A DNA stretch of 64,000 nucleotides from Hyphomonas sp. (GCF_016125515.1 NZ_WGLO01000003.1:124001-188000), one strand, 5' to 3'; positions 36,558 to 46,228 are shown, numbered from the stretch's first letter. The notes: generated by a model not told the origin, from the sequence alone. A program made the numbers and translations.

Positions 36558-36612
36558 ACACACGCACATTCCGGCCCTGACAAAGCCGCGAAGCACAGTA
36601 TATCTCCGCGCC

Positions 36613-37893
36613 ATGGACAGACTTCACATCACGGGCGGCACGCCGCTCCACGGCCACATCTCCGTTTCCGGCGCCAAGAACTCGGCGCTGAAGCTCATGG
36701 TTACCTGCCTGCTGACGGATCAGCCGGTGGAGCTGACCAACATGCCGAACCTGGCGGACACGCGCTTCCTCGCGCAGCTGCTGGAATCGCTTGGCGTCGA
36801 GGTCTACTGGCCGAAAGGCACCTCGACCTGCCACCTGAACGCGGCAGAGCTGAAATCCACCATCGCGCCCTACGAACAGGTGCGGAAGATGCGGGCGAGC
36901 TTCAACGTGCTCGGTCCGCTCGTCGCGCGGTCGGGCCACGCCACTGTGTCGCTGCCCGGCGGCTGCGCTATCGGCGCGCGCCCGGTGGACCTTCACCTGC
37001 AGGCGCTGGAAGCGATGGGCGCGGACCTGCGCGTCGAGGGCGGCTATGTGAAAGCCGCGGCCATTCACGGCCTCAAGGGCGCCCACATCAACTTCTCGAC
37101 CGTCTCGGTCGGCGCGACCGAGCATGCGATGCTCACTGCGACGCTGGCCAAGGGCGAGACCATCCTGGAGAACGCCGCGCGCGAGCCCGAGATCGAGGAC
37201 CTCGCCAACTGCCTCAACACGATGGGCGCCAACATCACCGGCGCTGGCACGTCGATCATCCGTATCAAGGGCGTCGAAAGCCTCAAGGGCACGACCTATC
37301 CCGTGATGCCGGACCGGATCGAGGCGGGCACCTTCGCCATGGCCGCAGCGGCGGCAGGCGGTGATGTGACGCTTGATGGCGCGCCGGTGGCCGATCTCGG
37401 CGCGCTGATCGCCAAGCTGCGCGAAGCGGGCGTGACTGTGGACGCCGACGAAGCGGCCTCGACCCTGCGCATCCGGCGCAACGGGTCTCCGCTCAAAGCC
37501 GTCAGCCTGTCGACGCAGCCGCATCCAGGCTTCCCGACCGACCTGCAGGCCCAGTTTATGGCCCTGATGTGCACCGCCAAGGGCACGAGCATCATCCGCG
37601 AAACCATCTTCGAGAACCGGTTCATGCACGCCCCGGAACTCTCCCGCCTCGGCGCCGACATCACGGTGCGCGGGCAGGAGGCCGTGGTGAAGGGCGTCGA
37701 TCGCCTGACGGCCGCGCCGGTCATGGCGACGGACCTGCGCGCCTCGGTATCGCTGGTCATCGCGGGCCTCGCGGCGGAAGGTGAGACGGTCGTGAACCGG
37801 ATATACCACCTCGACCGCGGCTTCGAACGCCTCGAAGCGAAGCTCGGGGCTTGCGGAGCGAAGATCGAACGCCGATCTGGCGAAGACGAGTAA
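36613..37893 (+). CDS. murA: UDP-N-acetylglucosamine 1-carboxyvinyltransferase MurA
   Basis: 426 residues of the EPSP-synthase fold. N-terminal [20 protein letters not shown], then [20 protein letters not shown] and the active-site loop [16 protein letters not shown], where Cys is the fosfomycin target. First committed step of peptidoglycan synthesis. It begins the murA-DUF2948-hisD-UPF0262-infA-maf neighbourhood common to alphaproteobacteria. Confidence 0.98.
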   Translation: MDRLHITGGTPLHGHISVSGAKNSALKLMVTCLLTDQPVELTNMPNLADTRFLAQLLESLGVEVYWPKGTSTCHLNAAELKSTIAPYEQVRKMRASFNVLGPLVARSGHATVSLPGGCAIGARPVDLHLQALEAMGADLRVEGGYVKAAAIHGLKGAHINFSTVSVGATEHAMLTATLAKGETILENAAREPEIEDLANCLNTMGANITGAGTSIIRIKGVESLKGTTYPVMPDRIEAGTFAMAAAAAGGDVTLDGAPVADLGALIAKLREAGVTVDADEAASTLRIRRNGSPLKAVSLSTQPHPGFPTDLQAQFMALMCTAKGTSIIRETIFENRFMHAPELSRLGADITVRGQEAVVKGVDRLTAAPVMATDLRASVSLVIAGLAAEGETVVNRIYHLDRGFERLEAKLGACGAKIERRSGEDE

Positions 37894-37908
37894 TCACGGC
37901 AGGGGCTG

Positions 37909-38364
37909 ATGACCGATCCAAAACCGCTGCGCCTCTTCACCGAGGACGCTGAAGACCTGAAGATCATCGCGGCGGCCGTGCAGGACGCGGTCGTGAAGGC
38001 AGGCAACCTGAAATACGAGCAGAAGAAGCGCCGCTTCGGCCTCGAACTGAACCGTTATCGCTGGGAAAACGCGCCGAAGCGCAAGGGTGAGCCGGGCGAA
38101 CGTGTACGCGCGCTGCTGGCCTTTGATGGCGTGCTGGGCGTGAAGACGCGCGGCATCACAAAGGCCGACCCTGAGCTGATCCTGTCCCTGCTGAGCGCCG
38201 AGTTCACCCCGGACGCCGAGCCGCCGGGCGGCAAGGTCACGTTGCTCTTTGCGGGCGACGGCGAGATTGTCCTGACCGTCGAAGCGCTCGACGCTTCGCT
38301 GATCGACAGCGACTATGTCTGGCCGACACGGCACGTGCCGAGCCATGAGCGGCGCAAACGCTAG
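37909..38364 (+). CDS. DUF2948 family protein
   Basis: 151 residues. Typical DUF2948 features: an N-terminal PLRLFTEDAEDLKIIAAAVQ, then KRRFGLELNRYRWE, and a final LDASLIDSDYVWPTRHVPSH. Cytoplasmic, unknown function; almost always between murA and hisD in this class. It follows murA by 15 bases. Confidence 0.9.
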   Translation: MTDPKPLRLFTEDAEDLKIIAAAVQDAVVKAGNLKYEQKKRRFGLELNRYRWENAPKRKGEPGERVRALLAFDGVLGVKTRGITKADPELILSLLSAEFTPDAEPPGGKVTLLFAGDGEIVLTVEALDASLIDSDYVWPTRHVPSHERRKR

Positions 38365-38448
38365 GCCAATGTCGTTCAGTCAACCCACCCGAACCGTCCC
38401 CTGTACGGGGAAGGCGAGTTGGTGCTCTTGGTCTGCTGACGAAGAATG

Positions 38449-38832
38449 CTATTCCGGTTTCGAGTGGCAGACGGCCTGGAGCTTGTTGCCGTCGGGGTCG
38501 CGGACATAGGCGCCGTAATAGTTCGGATGATAATGCGGGCGCGGACCCGGCAGGCCCTCGTCGGTGCCGCCATGCGACAGGGCGGCGGCGTGGAAGGCGT
38601 CCACGGTGGCGCGGTCCTTGGCGAGGAAGGCAATATGGGTGCCGTTGCCGTGGGTGGCGGGCTGGCCGTCGAAGGGCGGGCCGATGAAGATTTTCGGGCC
38701 GTTCGGCAGGCCATAGGCGATGCCGCCCGGGTACTGGAACAATACGGGAAGGCCGAGCGCGGCGGCGACGGCATCCCAGAACGGCTGGGCCCGGTCCCAG
38801 TCATTCGTGCCGAGCGTGACATGGCTGAACAT
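38449..38832 (-). CDS. VOC-family (glyoxalase/bleomycin-resistance-like) protein
   Basis: 127 residues forming a single vicinal-oxygen-chelate unit: MFSHVTLGTNDWDRAQPFWD at the start and YGAYVRDPDGNKLQAVCH at the end, giving metal ligands His4-like and Glu/Gln positions. Often labelled lactoylglutathione lyase-related, but specificity is unclear. It lies on the opposite strand between DUF2948 and hisD, interrupting the usual colinear order. Confidence 0.88.
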   Translation of the reverse strand: MFSHVTLGTNDWDRAQPFWDAVAAALGLPVLFQYPGGIAYGLPNGPKIFIGPPFDGQPATHGNGTHIAFLAKDRATVDAFHAAALSHGGTDEGLPGPRPHYHPNYYGAYVRDPDGNKLQAVCHSKPE

Positions 38833-38980
38833 CGCCGTGGTCCCTCCTGTGCCTGTCCGGGGCCAGACTAGTCCTCCCCGGAGCCCTTTGCCAGACGCCC
38901 GCAAATTGCCCCATTCGCCGCCTTGCCAGCGCCGGGGGGACGGTCCATGAAGCGAGGCTTGCTAATCGCCGGAACCCGAA

Positions 38981-40291
38981 ATGGCCCGCCACTTTGACGC
39001 CACCAGGCCTCAGTTCGATGAGGTGTTGACGCGCTTCCTTGCGGAAGATCGCGGCGGCGGCGAAGATGTGTTCGGCGTCGTGAAGGCCATCCTCGACGAT
39101 GTGAAGGCGCGCGGCGGCGCGGCGGTGGCCGACCAGACCGCGAAGTTCGACGGTCTGCAGATCGATCCGTCGACGCTGGAATCCGACAATGTGAACCTGC
39201 ACGCGCTGGCGGCGCAGTGCCCGGCAGACCTGCGTGCGGCCATCGACTTCGCGCATGACCGGATCGCGGTCTATCACGGCGCGCAGCGCCCGGCCGATCA
39301 TCGCTTCACGGATGAAGCCGGTGTCGAACTCGGCTGGCGCTGGACGGCGCTGGACTCGGTCGGCGTGTACGTTCCTGGCGGACGGGCGAGCTATCCGTCC
39401 TCGGTGCTGATGAACATCGTGCCGGCCCGCATTGCAGGCGTCGAGCGGATCGTGATGGTCGCCCCGGCGCCGAATGGCGAGCTGTCGCCCGCGGTGGCCT
39501 ATGCCGCGCTGAAGGCCGGCGTCGATGAATTCTACCCGATCGGCGGGGCGCAGGCAGTTGCCGCGCTGGCCTTCGGCGCGGGCGCGCTGGCGCCGGTCGA
39601 CAAGATTGTCGGCCCCGGCAATGCCTTCGTGGCGGAAGCCAAGCGGCAGGTGTTCGGCCGGGTCGGTATCGACACCATTGCCGGGCCGTCCGAGATCCTG
39701 GTGATCGCGGACAGCACGGCCAATCCCGAATGGGTGGCCGCCGACCTGCTGAGCCAGGCGGAGCATGATCCATCGAGCCAATCCATCCTCATTACTGTGG
39801 ATGAGGCTGTGGGTAAGGCTGTGGATCAGGCTGTGGAAAACCAGTTGAAGACCCTTTCCACCGGCGAGCGCGCACGGGAGTCCTGGGTCAATCACGGCGC
39901 CATCATCCATGTACGCGACCGGCTGCAGGCTGCCGAGGTGGCAAACCGGATTGCGGCGGAGCACCTTGAGCTTTGCATCGAGGACCCGGACGGCCTGTTG
40001 CCGCTGATCCGGCATGCCGGCGCGGTGTTCCTCGGCCACCACACGCCCGAAGCGCTGGGCGACTATGTGACGGGATCGAACCACGTCCTCCCGACGAGCC
40101 GCGCCGCGCGTTTTTCGTCCGGACTCGGACTTTATGATTTCCTGAAACGCATGAGCGTGCAGCGCGCCGGGCCGCACGGGCTCGAGGTGCTTGCGCCGGC
40201 GGCCTTGCGGCTCGCTGAGGCCGAACGCCTGCCGGCCCACGCGCGGTCGGTTTCCATCCGCACGAAACGGGGTGGGAGCGATGGGCACTGA
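38981..40291 (+). CDS. hisD: Histidinol dehydrogenase
   Basis: 436 residues with conserved [60 protein letters not shown] and the late [16 protein letters not shown]. Zinc enzyme oxidising L-histidinol to L-histidine in two NAD-dependent steps. An in-frame run of three 12-base repeats (39803-39838) adds Val/Ala/acidic residues in a loop. The stop overlaps the next start by 11 bases. Confidence 0.98.
   Translation: MARHFDATRPQFDEVLTRFLAEDRGGGEDVFGVVKAILDDVKARGGAAVADQTAKFDGLQIDPSTLESDNVNLHALAAQCPADLRAAIDFAHDRIAVYHGAQRPADHRFTDEAGVELGWRWTALDSVGVYVPGGRASYPSSVLMNIVPARIAGVERIVMVAPAPNGELSPAVAYAALKAGVDEFYPIGGAQAVAALAFGAGALAPVDKIVGPGNAFVAEAKRQVFGRVGIDTIAGPSEILVIADSTANPEWVAADLLSQAEHDPSSQSILITVDEAVGKAVDQAVENQLKTLSTGERARESWVNHGAIIHVRDRLQAAEVANRIAAEHLELCIEDPDGLLPLIRHAGAVFLGHHTPEALGDYVTGSNHVLPTSRAARFSSGLGLYDFLKRMSVQRAGPHGLEVLAPAALRLAEAERLPAHARSVSIRTKRGGSDGH
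39803..39838 (+). repeat. Three tandem 12-base units within hisD
   Basis: Units at 39803-39814, 39815-39826 and 39827-39838 share the core GGCTGTGG and encode EAVG, KAVD and QAVE. In frame, so the protein is kept intact; looks like recent slippage expansion in a surface helix. Confidence 0.8.
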
Positions 40292-40769
40292 TCGCCTCAT
40301 CGCCGTCCATATCGATGACGACACGCTGGGTGCGTCGGGGCCGGATGCGGAGCACGAGCGCCGTGTCGCCATCTTCGACCTGATCGAAGAGAACAGCTTC
40401 GAAGTGGTGGGCGAGTCGCGCGGGCCGTATGTCCTGTCGCTGAGCCAGGCGGAGCGGCGCCTGATCCTGGCTGTGCACGACGAGGCGGGCGGTGACGTCC
40501 ACACCTTCATCCTGTCGCTCGGCCCGTTCCGCGGTGTGATCCGCGACTATTTCATGATCTGCGACAGCTATTACGAAGCCATCCGTACACAGACGCCTCA
40601 CCAGATCGAGGCGATCGATATGGCCCGGCGCGGCATCCACAATGAGGGCTCGGAACTGCTGAAGGAGCGCCTTGCCGGCAAGATCGAGATTGATCATCCG
40701 ACGGCGCGGCGGCTGTTCACGCTGATCTGCGCCTTGCATGCCGGGCAAGGCCGCGCACCGGGAACCTGA
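40281..40769 (+). CDS. UPF0262 family protein
   Basis: 162 residues: [12 protein letters not shown] at the start, [13 protein letters not shown], and the characteristic [23 protein letters not shown] 40281 overlaps hisD by 11 bases and has GGTGGGAG upstream, which fixes the start. Cytoplasmic, unknown role, conserved next to hisD. Confidence 0.92.
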   Translation: MGTDRLIAVHIDDDTLGASGPDAEHERRVAIFDLIEENSFEVVGESRGPYVLSLSQAERRLILAVHDEAGGDVHTFILSLGPFRGVIRDYFMICDSYYEAIRTQTPHQIEAIDMARRGIHNEGSELLKERLAGKIEIDHPTARRLFTLICALHAGQGRAPGT

Positions 40770-40782
40770 GGATATGCGCACC

Positions 40783-41358
40783 ATGAAATCGCTGACCGTC
40801 CTGTCCGTTCTGAGCCTTGCCGTTCTGGCCGCATGTGGCGGGCGAGATCATACGCCGAGCCTCGAAGCGCCGGCCGATGCCGTGGTGGAAGAGGTGCTGC
40901 CCGTGGAGCCCGAGCCGGCCATCGACCCGTCGGTCACGGGGCTCGAGATGTTCGACACGGAGACGGGCTTTTCTCTGGTGGATACTGGCATCCAGGATGA
41001 GCTGACGGGGCTGTCGCCGCCGAAATTCGCCATGAATTGCAACACGGTAACCAAGACGCTGGAAGCGGTCGCACCGGCGCGCCAGCTCGGCAACTATGCC
41101 GAGGCCGGCCCGGCACAATTCGTGGTGTCCGGCGAAGCCTTTCCGGGCGAGGCCGTGTTGGTGAACGACAACGGCACCGGCGTCAGCATGACCCTGCCGC
41201 TGACCCCGGAACTGCTGGCCGCGATCGCCACCACCGTGTCCGCCCGGATCATGATCGGGGACGGGTTTGCCGAGTCGCATGACGACATAAACGGTGCATT
41301 TCCGGGCTTTGCCGGCCAGTGCAGCCTGAAGTCCGGTGTGCCGTTCCCGCCACGCTGA
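40783..41358 (+). CDS. Hypothetical lipoprotein
   Basis: 191 residues starting MKSLTVLSVLSLAVLAACGG, a lipoprotein signal with the cysteine after LAA. The mature protein starts with an acidic/Pro-rich linker and has three further Cys residues but no domain I recognise. ATG 40783 is preferred to 40774 because AGGA is 11 rather than 2 bases away. It takes the place usually held by a small phosphatase gene between UPF0262 and infA. Confidence 0.7.
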   Translation: MKSLTVLSVLSLAVLAACGGRDHTPSLEAPADAVVEEVLPVEPEPAIDPSVTGLEMFDTETGFSLVDTGIQDELTGLSPPKFAMNCNTVTKTLEAVAPARQLGNYAEAGPAQFVVSGEAFPGEAVLVNDNGTGVSMTLPLTPELLAAIATTVSARIMIGDGFAESHDDINGAFPGFAGQCSLKSGVPFPPR

Positions 41359-41392
41359 GTCCCGGGCGTTTACCCCCGACTCCCTCCGGCGC

Positions 41393-41421
41393 TTGCTGGA
41401 ATCTGTGCAAAGCTGTATGGC
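41393..41421 (+). promoter_or_regulatory. Candidate housekeeping promoter for infA
   Basis: TTGCTG (41393-41398) and TATGGC (41416-41421) are separated by 17 bases, about 51 bases before the infA ATG. Reasonable sigma-70-like elements, but only a sequence guess. Confidence 0.3.
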
Positions 41422-41472
41422 GCAGCGCAGGTTTACCTATGCGGGGCACCACGCCCGTCAGCTGGAGAGAGC

Positions 41473-41691
41473 ATGTCGAAAGAAGAACTCATCGAATTCG
41501 AAGGCACAGTCGTTGAACTGCTGCCGAACGCGACGTTCCGCGTGAAACTTGAGAACAGTCACGAAATCATCGCACATACGGCAGGCAAGATGCGCAAGAA
41601 CCGCATCCGCGTGCTGACGGGTGACAAGGTCATGATCGAGATGACCCCGTACGACCTGACCAAAGGCCGCATCACCTACCGCTTCAAATAA
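41473..41691 (+). CDS. infA: Translation initiation factor IF-1
   Basis: 72 residues, exactly the family length. S1/OB fold with [20 protein letters not shown], the central [19 protein letters not shown] and the end [13 protein letters not shown]. Binds the 30S A site during initiation. Followed after 11 bases by the thioesterase gene. Confidence 0.98.
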   Translation: MSKEELIEFEGTVVELLPNATFRVKLENSHEIIAHTAGKMRKNRIRVLTGDKVMIEMTPYDLTKGRITYRFK

Positions 41692-41702
41692 ATCCATCCT
41701 GA

Positions 41703-42125
41703 ATGAGTGTTCTAGAACTTCCAGAAGGCTTCGAGCCCCATTTCCGGAAGTCGGGATTCACGGACCCCTGGGAGCCGCTTTATTCGCGCGTGCTGGAAGA
41801 CCGGGTCCAGATCGGCCTGTTCCTTGGCGAAGCCCATTGCAACTCCCGCGGCTTTGCGCATGGCGGCCTGATCACGACGCTGGCGGATAACGCCATGGGC
41901 CTGTCCTGCATCCAGAAAATGCGCAGTGAGGGGCGCGAACCCAAAGGGCTCGTGACCATCAGCTTGTCCACAGACTTCCTGGGCACCGGCCGCATCGGTC
42001 AATGGCTTGTCGTCGATACCGACCACGTGAAGAGCGGCCGGAGCGTTGCGTTCGCGCGCGCGATGGTGCGCGCCGACGGCGCCGCAATTGCTCAGGCGAG
42101 CGCGACGTTCAAGGTTCCGGAATGA
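41703..42125 (+). CDS. PaaI-type hotdog thioesterase
   Basis: 140 residues of the hotdog fold: [20 protein letters not shown] carries the family HGG motif, followed by [17 protein letters not shown] and the late [13 protein letters not shown]. Probably hydrolyses an acyl-CoA. Its stop overlaps the maf start (ATGA). The location between infA and maf is not the usual one for this gene. Confidence 0.88.
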   Translation: MSVLELPEGFEPHFRKSGFTDPWEPLYSRVLEDRVQIGLFLGEAHCNSRGFAHGGLITTLADNAMGLSCIQKMRSEGREPKGLVTISLSTDFLGTGRIGQWLVVDTDHVKSGRSVAFARAMVRADGAAIAQASATFKVPE

Positions 42126-42685
42126 GCCGCCTGATCCTGGCCAGTGCCAGCCCGCGCCGACTCGAACTGCTGGCACAGGTCGGGCTCACCCCGGACGAGA
42201 TCCGGCCCACGGACATCGACGAAACCCGGCGCAAGGACGAGTCGCCGCGTGCGCTGGCCGAGCGTCTGGCGCGCGAGAAGGCGCTGGCCTGCGACGCGGA
42301 CGGCTTCGTGCTGGCGGCCGATACGGTGGTCGCGCTGGGCCAGCGCAATCTCGAGAAGGCGGCGGACGGGGCAGAAGCGGCCGCCTTCCTGCGTCTGCTC
42401 TCCGGCCGGGCGCATCAATGCATCACGGGTGTAGCGGTGCGCGCACCCGATGGCCGTCTCGGTGTGCGCACGGTGCTGGCGCGCGTGAAGATGAAGCGCC
42501 TCACCGAAGACGAGATCGCGGAATACGTCGCGTGCGGGGACTGGAAAGGCAAGGCTGGCGGCTATGGCATCCAGGGCGCGGCGGGCGGTTTTGTGACGGA
42601 AATTTCAGGCAGCTATACCGCCATCGTCGGCCTGCCGCTCTATGAGACGCGGATGCTGCTTCAGGGCATGGGCTACCGCAAATAA
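42122..42685 (+). CDS. maf: Maf-family nucleotide pyrophosphatase
   Basis: 187 residues: [19 protein letters not shown] at the start, [20 protein letters not shown] and the late [18 protein letters not shown]. Maf proteins hydrolyse dTTP/UTP or modified nucleotides and can delay septation. The ATG overlaps the previous stop. A terminator-like stem follows at once. Confidence 0.95.
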   Translation: MSRLILASASPRRLELLAQVGLTPDEIRPTDIDETRRKDESPRALAERLAREKALACDADGFVLAADTVVALGQRNLEKAADGAEAAAFLRLLSGRAHQCITGVAVRAPDGRLGVRTVLARVKMKRLTEDEIAEYVACGDWKGKAGGYGIQGAAGGFVTEISGSYTAIVGLPLYETRMLLQGMGYRK

Positions 42686-42713
42686 AAAACCCCGGCCTTG
42701 CGGCCAGGGTTTT
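42686..42713. terminator. Bidirectional rho-independent terminator between maf and the convergent gene
   Basis: AAAACCC-C-GGCC pairs with GGCC-A-GGGTTTT around the loop TTGC; one internal mismatch. The T run follows on plus and, by symmetry, on minus, so it can end both the maf transcript and the convergent sigma operon. Confidence 0.8.
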
Positions 42714-42735
42714 CAATCGTCCGTAGGCTGCTCGA

Positions 42736-43107
42736 TCAGGCCCGTTCGATGGTCGACACCGCGAAGACGCAGAGAGCGGCGCCGGCCGCGATGGCGAGCC
42801 ACATCGGGTTGCCGAGGGCAGCAGCGCTGATCTGGCTGACGGCGGCGGCGCCCAGTTCGGTCGGCGCGGTCGTCAGCGCTTCGGTGACCGTCTTGTCGAC
42901 GCCCACCCAATCGGCGAGGAGCTGGGGCAGCTGAAGGGCCGCGACGCCGGCTCCGGCAAGACCGAGGCCACCGACCACAAAGCGACGCATCATTTTCTGC
43001 TGGCGAACCCGGCTCATTACCTGGCGGGTGAACGGCTGCGCCGGCAGCGCATTGTCTTCGACCATGAAGAGGTCGGAGAGGTCTTTGTAGGCATCCTGTT
43101 CACGCAT
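42736..43107 (-). CDS. Membrane protein downstream of ECF sigma (putative anti-sigma)
   Basis: 123 residues: an N-terminal cytoplasmic segment with QPFTRQVMSRVRQQKMMRRF, membrane helix (VVGGLGLAGAGVAALQLP) and a second C-terminal helix (PMWLAIAAGAALCVFAVS). Starts 13 bases after the sigma gene ends; ATG 43107 has GGAG 8 bases upstream. The arrangement suggests an anti-sigma factor, but no known anti-sigma domain is visible. Confidence 0.65.
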   Translation of the reverse strand: MREQDAYKDLSDLFMVEDNALPAQPFTRQVMSRVRQQKMMRRFVVGGLGLAGAGVAALQLPQLLADWVGVDKTVTEALTTAPTELGAAAVSQISAAALGNPMWLAIAAGAALCVFAVSTIERA

Positions 43108-43120
43108 GATCATCACTCCA

Positions 43121-43645
43121 TCACGCCACGTTGGCATTTTCAAGGCGGGTCCGTAGCAAGGCAACTCCCCGCAGGACGTGTGACTTTACAGTTCCCAGAG
43201 GCCAGCCGGTCACTTCGGCCGCTTCCTGGTGGGTCAGTCCCGTGGCGACACACAGCACGACACATACGCGCTGGGCTTCGCTGAGGGATTCAAGGGCGCG
43301 GGTGAGGTCCATCCGCATCTCGTGCTGGTCCGCCGAGCGATCGAACGGAATGATTTCCGCGGTCTCGTCGAACTCGATTTCCATCTTCTGCCGGCGGCGC
43401 CATTGAAGGAATTCCCTCCAGCAGATGGTGCAGATCCAGGAGCTGAACGTGCCTCCGGCATAGGTGGCGATCTTCTGCCATGCCGTGAGGAACGTTGCCT
43501 GGGCTATGTCGTCGCCCTGGGCTTCCGAGCCGGTGAGGCGCCGCGCCATCCCCCGCACCTTGCCCTGGTGGCGGCGCACGAGCTCGGCAAACGATGCCTC
43601 GTTTCCTCGTGCGGCCGCATGGGCCAGATCAGGGTCGCTGCGCAT
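43121..43645 (-). CDS. ECF sigma factor
   Basis: 174 residues: region 2 (FAELVRRHQGKVRGMARRLT, GDDIAQATFLTAWQKIATY, FSSWICTICWREFLQWRRRQ) and region 4 (LESLSEAQRVCVVLCVATG, THQEAAEVTGWPLGTVKSHV). ATG 43645 is supported by GGAGG 7 bases upstream. Different from the sigma at 17.8 kb: it lacks a metal-sensor gene and is preceded by a small membrane protein gene. Confidence 0.93.
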   Translation of the reverse strand: MRSDPDLAHAAARGNEASFAELVRRHQGKVRGMARRLTGSEAQGDDIAQATFLTAWQKIATYAGGTFSSWICTICWREFLQWRRRQKMEIEFDETAEIIPFDRSADQHEMRMDLTRALESLSEAQRVCVVLCVATGLTHQEAAEVTGWPLGTVKSHVLRGVALLRTRLENANVA

Positions 43646-43676
43646 GTCTCGTCCTCCCGACGCGACCAGCCAGAGC

Positions 43677-44051
43677 TCAGGCCTCTGACTTGCCACGACC
43701 GAACGCCCACAGTCCGATATACGCGATACCGAGGAAGATGGGGAAGGTTGCAACACCCAGCATCGGGGTCAGGGCATCGGAGTCTTCCATTCCGATGATG
43801 GCGCCGAGGACGGCGAAGGCTGCACCGAAGGCCAGGAAGAGGACACCGCGGCGCAGGTCGGCGCGGACGGGGTCGGTCACCATGGACATGCGGTCCATCA
43901 GCTCCGGCGAGAGGGGCTGGCCTTTTTCGATGGCCAGACGGATGGTTTCGTGGACGGTCAGGCGCTTGCGGCCGTTGAAGTAGCTGACAAGCCACACAAT
44001 GCCGACGACCATGCCGAACATTGTGACTGGGACGATGATTTCCTCACCCAT
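43677..44051 (-). CDS. DUF6249-type small membrane protein
   Basis: 124 residues: one membrane helix near the start (IIVPVTMFGMVVGIVWLVSY), a cytoplasmic stretch with RLTVHETIRLAIEKGQPLSP, and two more helices (LFLAFGAAFAVLGAIIG; LGVATFPIFLGIAYIGLWAF). The ATIRxAIEKGxPLSPE pattern is typical of proteins encoded just before ECF sigma factors in this class. ATG 44051 has GGAGA upstream. It ends 31 bases before the sigma ATG, so same operon. Confidence 0.75.
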   Translation of the reverse strand: MGEEIIVPVTMFGMVVGIVWLVSYFNGRKRLTVHETIRLAIEKGQPLSPELMDRMSMVTDPVRADLRRGVLFLAFGAAFAVLGAIIGMEDSDALTPMLGVATFPIFLGIAYIGLWAFGRGKSEA

Positions 44052-44074
44052 TTGGGTCTCCGTTTCAGGTTCTT

Positions 44075-44090
44075 CCAGCACAATTGCTGG
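44075..44090 (-). promoter_or_regulatory. Hairpin in the leader of the sigma operon
   Basis: CCAGCA and TGCTGG flank CAAT, 24-39 bases upstream of ATG 44051. Could be an operator or leader stem; nothing else supports it. Confidence 0.25.
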
Positions 44091-44225
44091 TGTTCATGCC
44101 CGTAAGATGCAGCCAGGGGCGACTATGGATGCAGCGGGGCTGAATTATTTTCCGGGAGGCCGCCGGATAGTCCCGATGCAGGCTTCTGCTTGCCCCGGCG
44201 GGCGCTGGCGCTTAGGTGCGGGGGC

Positions 44226-44939
44226 ATGGTAAAGTTGAAGCCCAAAGCCAAACGCAAGGCGCATGTGCCGGCGGACCTGTCGACCCCGGCGGGCCGCGCC
44301 CGGGCGCGCCGCGAGCTGGTTTGGGGCGATCACGGCTTCCTGCGGGCCCGGTTCAGCAACCTGCACCGGATCTCGCCGGAGATGTGGCGCTCAAACCAGC
44401 CTTCGCCCCGTCAGGTGCTGGCCCATGCCCGGGAGCGGGGCATTCGCACAATCCTGAACCTGAGGGGCGCGACCACCAAGGGCTATTACCTGCTGGAGAA
44501 GGAAGCCTGCGACGAGGCGGGAATTGAACTGGTCGATTTCCAGGTGTTTTCGCGCGATCCGCCCACGCGGGAGACGATTTTTGCCGCCCGGGACCTGTTC
44601 GAGCGGATCGAATACCCGGCCCTTATGCACTGCAAGTCCGGCGCGGACCGGGCCGGGGTGATGGCTGTCCTGTACAAGCTGCTGCGCGAGCGGGTGCCTT
44701 ACGAAGAGGCGGTGGAGCAGCTGTCGGGCAAATACCTGCACGTGCGCCAGGGCAAGACCGGGGTGCTGGACGCCTTCATCGAGAGCTATGCCGCCTACAA
44801 TGCCGGGCGTCCGCGGGGCCAATGGAAGCCGTTCCTGGACTGGGTGGCGGAGGATTATGACCGCATGGCGGTCAAGGAGGCTTTTGCCCGCAAGCTGGGC
44901 AGGGGACTGCAACTGGATGCATTGCTCGGCCGCGAATAG
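44226..44939 (+). CDS. Dual-specificity/tyrosine phosphatase-like protein
   Basis: 237 residues with the P-loop HCKSGADRAG (catalytic Cys136), an upstream ILNLRGATTKGYYLLEKEAC and a downstream LDAFIESYAAY helix. Basic N-terminus (KLKPKAKRKAHVP). Cytoplasmic. Substrate unknown: could act on phosphoproteins or inositol phosphates. Stands alone between two divergent or unrelated genes. Confidence 0.88.
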   Translation: MVKLKPKAKRKAHVPADLSTPAGRARARRELVWGDHGFLRARFSNLHRISPEMWRSNQPSPRQVLAHARERGIRTILNLRGATTKGYYLLEKEACDEAGIELVDFQVFSRDPPTRETIFAARDLFERIEYPALMHCKSGADRAGVMAVLYKLLRERVPYEEAVEQLSGKYLHVRQGKTGVLDAFIESYAAYNAGRPRGQWKPFLDWVAEDYDRMAVKEAFARKLGRGLQLDALLGRE

Positions 44940-44999
44940 CTTTTCAGTCGCCGGAAATCGTGCGAGCACTCGGCTTGCGTGTTGCCCGGAGGGTGTCGA

Positions 45000-45320
45000 A
45001 TGCGGGTCTTGATCGTTTCGGCGGCGGCGATGGCTGTCCTGTCCGGATGCGGCGGACTCGGCCGCCCCTCGGACAAACAGGTCCTCATTGCAACCTGTCT
45101 TGAACAGGGCGAAGCCGAAGCAACCTGCAATTGTGTCGTCGGGGCGCTCGAGAAGAACCTCGATCCGGCGCGTCTGAAACAGGTCGCCCAGGCCGTCGGA
45201 CGCGACAAGCAGGATATGCAGGACTACCTGAACTCGCTTCCGGAGGAGGATCTGCTTGCCTTCTCCGCGATTACAAACGACCTTGAGGCCTGCGGCGAAG
45301 CTGCACCGAAGGGGGCATAA
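45000..45320 (+). CDS. Small hypothetical lipoprotein
   Basis: 106 residues: MRVLIVSAAAMAVLSGCGG is a lipoprotein signal with lipidated Cys after LSG. The mature helical part has a Cys-rich patch (CLEQGEAEATCNCVVGALE) and one later Cys, suggesting disulfides in the periplasm. ATG 45000 has GGAGG upstream. Unknown function. Confidence 0.75.
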   Translation: MRVLIVSAAAMAVLSGCGGLGRPSDKQVLIATCLEQGEAEATCNCVVGALEKNLDPARLKQVAQAVGRDKQDMQDYLNSLPEEDLLAFSAITNDLEACGEAAPKGA

Positions 45321-45430
45321 GGACAGGCCGACCGGGGAATGGGCCCGGAGCCTGAAACATCGAATACGCAGGACGTGCCGCTGACCGGCGCGCGTGCCCG
45401 CAACAGGACGGAACCAAGAAGGGGATCCTA

Positions 45431-45706
45431 ATGAAGTTCATTATCATCAACAGTTTCCGGATCATGGTGTATGTGGCCTATATCGCCATCATCGTGGCCG
45501 GCATTGCCCTTGGCATTTACCAGAAGGGTGAATTCACCGGCGAACTGATCGGCCTCTCGGGTCCGCTGGCCCAGGTGGCTGACTTTGCCGTGTTCAGCTT
45601 CGGCGGATGGGTTGCGGCCAGCATCGTCTGCGGCCTCATCGTCACGCTGATGGACATCCGCGACGACATAAACGACCGCCTGCCGGACGCCCGCCGGGAC
45701 ATGTAA
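45431..45706 (+). CDS. Small two-helix membrane protein
   Basis: 91 residues with helices at IMVYVAYIAIIVAGIALGIY and FAVFSFGGWVAASIVCGLIV, and a short charged C-terminus (DIRDDINDRLPDARRDM). Strong ribosome site (AAGGGGA). No domain recognised; probably inner membrane. Confidence 0.72.
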   Translation: MKFIIINSFRIMVYVAYIAIIVAGIALGIYQKGEFTGELIGLSGPLAQVADFAVFSFGGWVAASIVCGLIVTLMDIRDDINDRLPDARRDM

Positions 45707-45741
45707 TGCCGGCCGCCGGGCACGAGCGATGAAACGATCTG

Positions 45742-45768
45742 GACCGCCGGTCATGCCGGCGGTCTTTT
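45742..45768 (+). terminator. Rho-independent terminator
   Basis: A 9-base perfect stem, GACCGCCGG/CCGGCGGTC, with a 5-base loop and a following TTTT (45765-45768), 36 bases after the small membrane protein gene and 19 before the next start. Confidence 0.88.
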
Positions 45769-45786
45769 CATTGGAGGAAACCTGAA

Positions 45787-46173
45787 GTGACGCCTGTTGA
45801 AATCTCGGCGCTCTATATAGCCGCCAATATCCTTCTGCTGTGGTATCTTTCCTTCCGCGTGATCGGTCGCCGGCAAAGCGCCCGGGTCTCGCTGGGCACC
45901 GGCGGGGACAACGAACTCGAGATCCGTACCCGCGTGCATGGCAACGCGTCAGAGTACATTCCGGTGACGATGCTGGGCCTGTTCGTGCTGGCCACGCTGG
46001 GGGCGCCCGGCTGGGCGATCCATGCGGTCGGCGGCGTCTTCACCGTCGGGCGCCTCGTGCACGCCTTCGGCCTGTCGCGGACGATCCTGCCACTGCGGGC
46101 GGGCGGGATGGTGCTGACCTGGCTAGGCATGCTTTCCGCTGCCGGCGGTCTGGTCTGGCTGGCGTTGCATTGA
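45787..46173 (+). CDS. MAPEG-family membrane protein
   Basis: 128 residues, GTG start with GGAGG upstream. MAPEG features: VHGNASEYIPVTMLGLFVLA and a VGRLVHAFGLSR segment in a four-helix bundle. The family includes glutathione transferases and peroxidases of the inner membrane, but bacterial YecN-like members are uncharacterised. Confidence 0.88.
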   Translation: MTPVEISALYIAANILLLWYLSFRVIGRRQSARVSLGTGGDNELEIRTRVHGNASEYIPVTMLGLFVLATLGAPGWAIHAVGGVFTVGRLVHAFGLSRTILPLRAGGMVLTWLGMLSAAGGLVWLALH

Positions 46174-46228
46174 GCCTCTGCGCACCGGCCCTGTTGCGCA
46201 GGGCTGCGGCGCGGTCCATCTAGCGCGG

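Noticed and set aside
36277-37809. 510-codon open frame opposite murA
   Set aside because: Shadow of murA and P450; composition typical of antisense translation.
38365-38448. CCCC-TGTAC-GGGG palindrome between DUF2948 and the VOC gene
   Set aside because: Only four paired bases and no T run; looks like a short decayed repeat.
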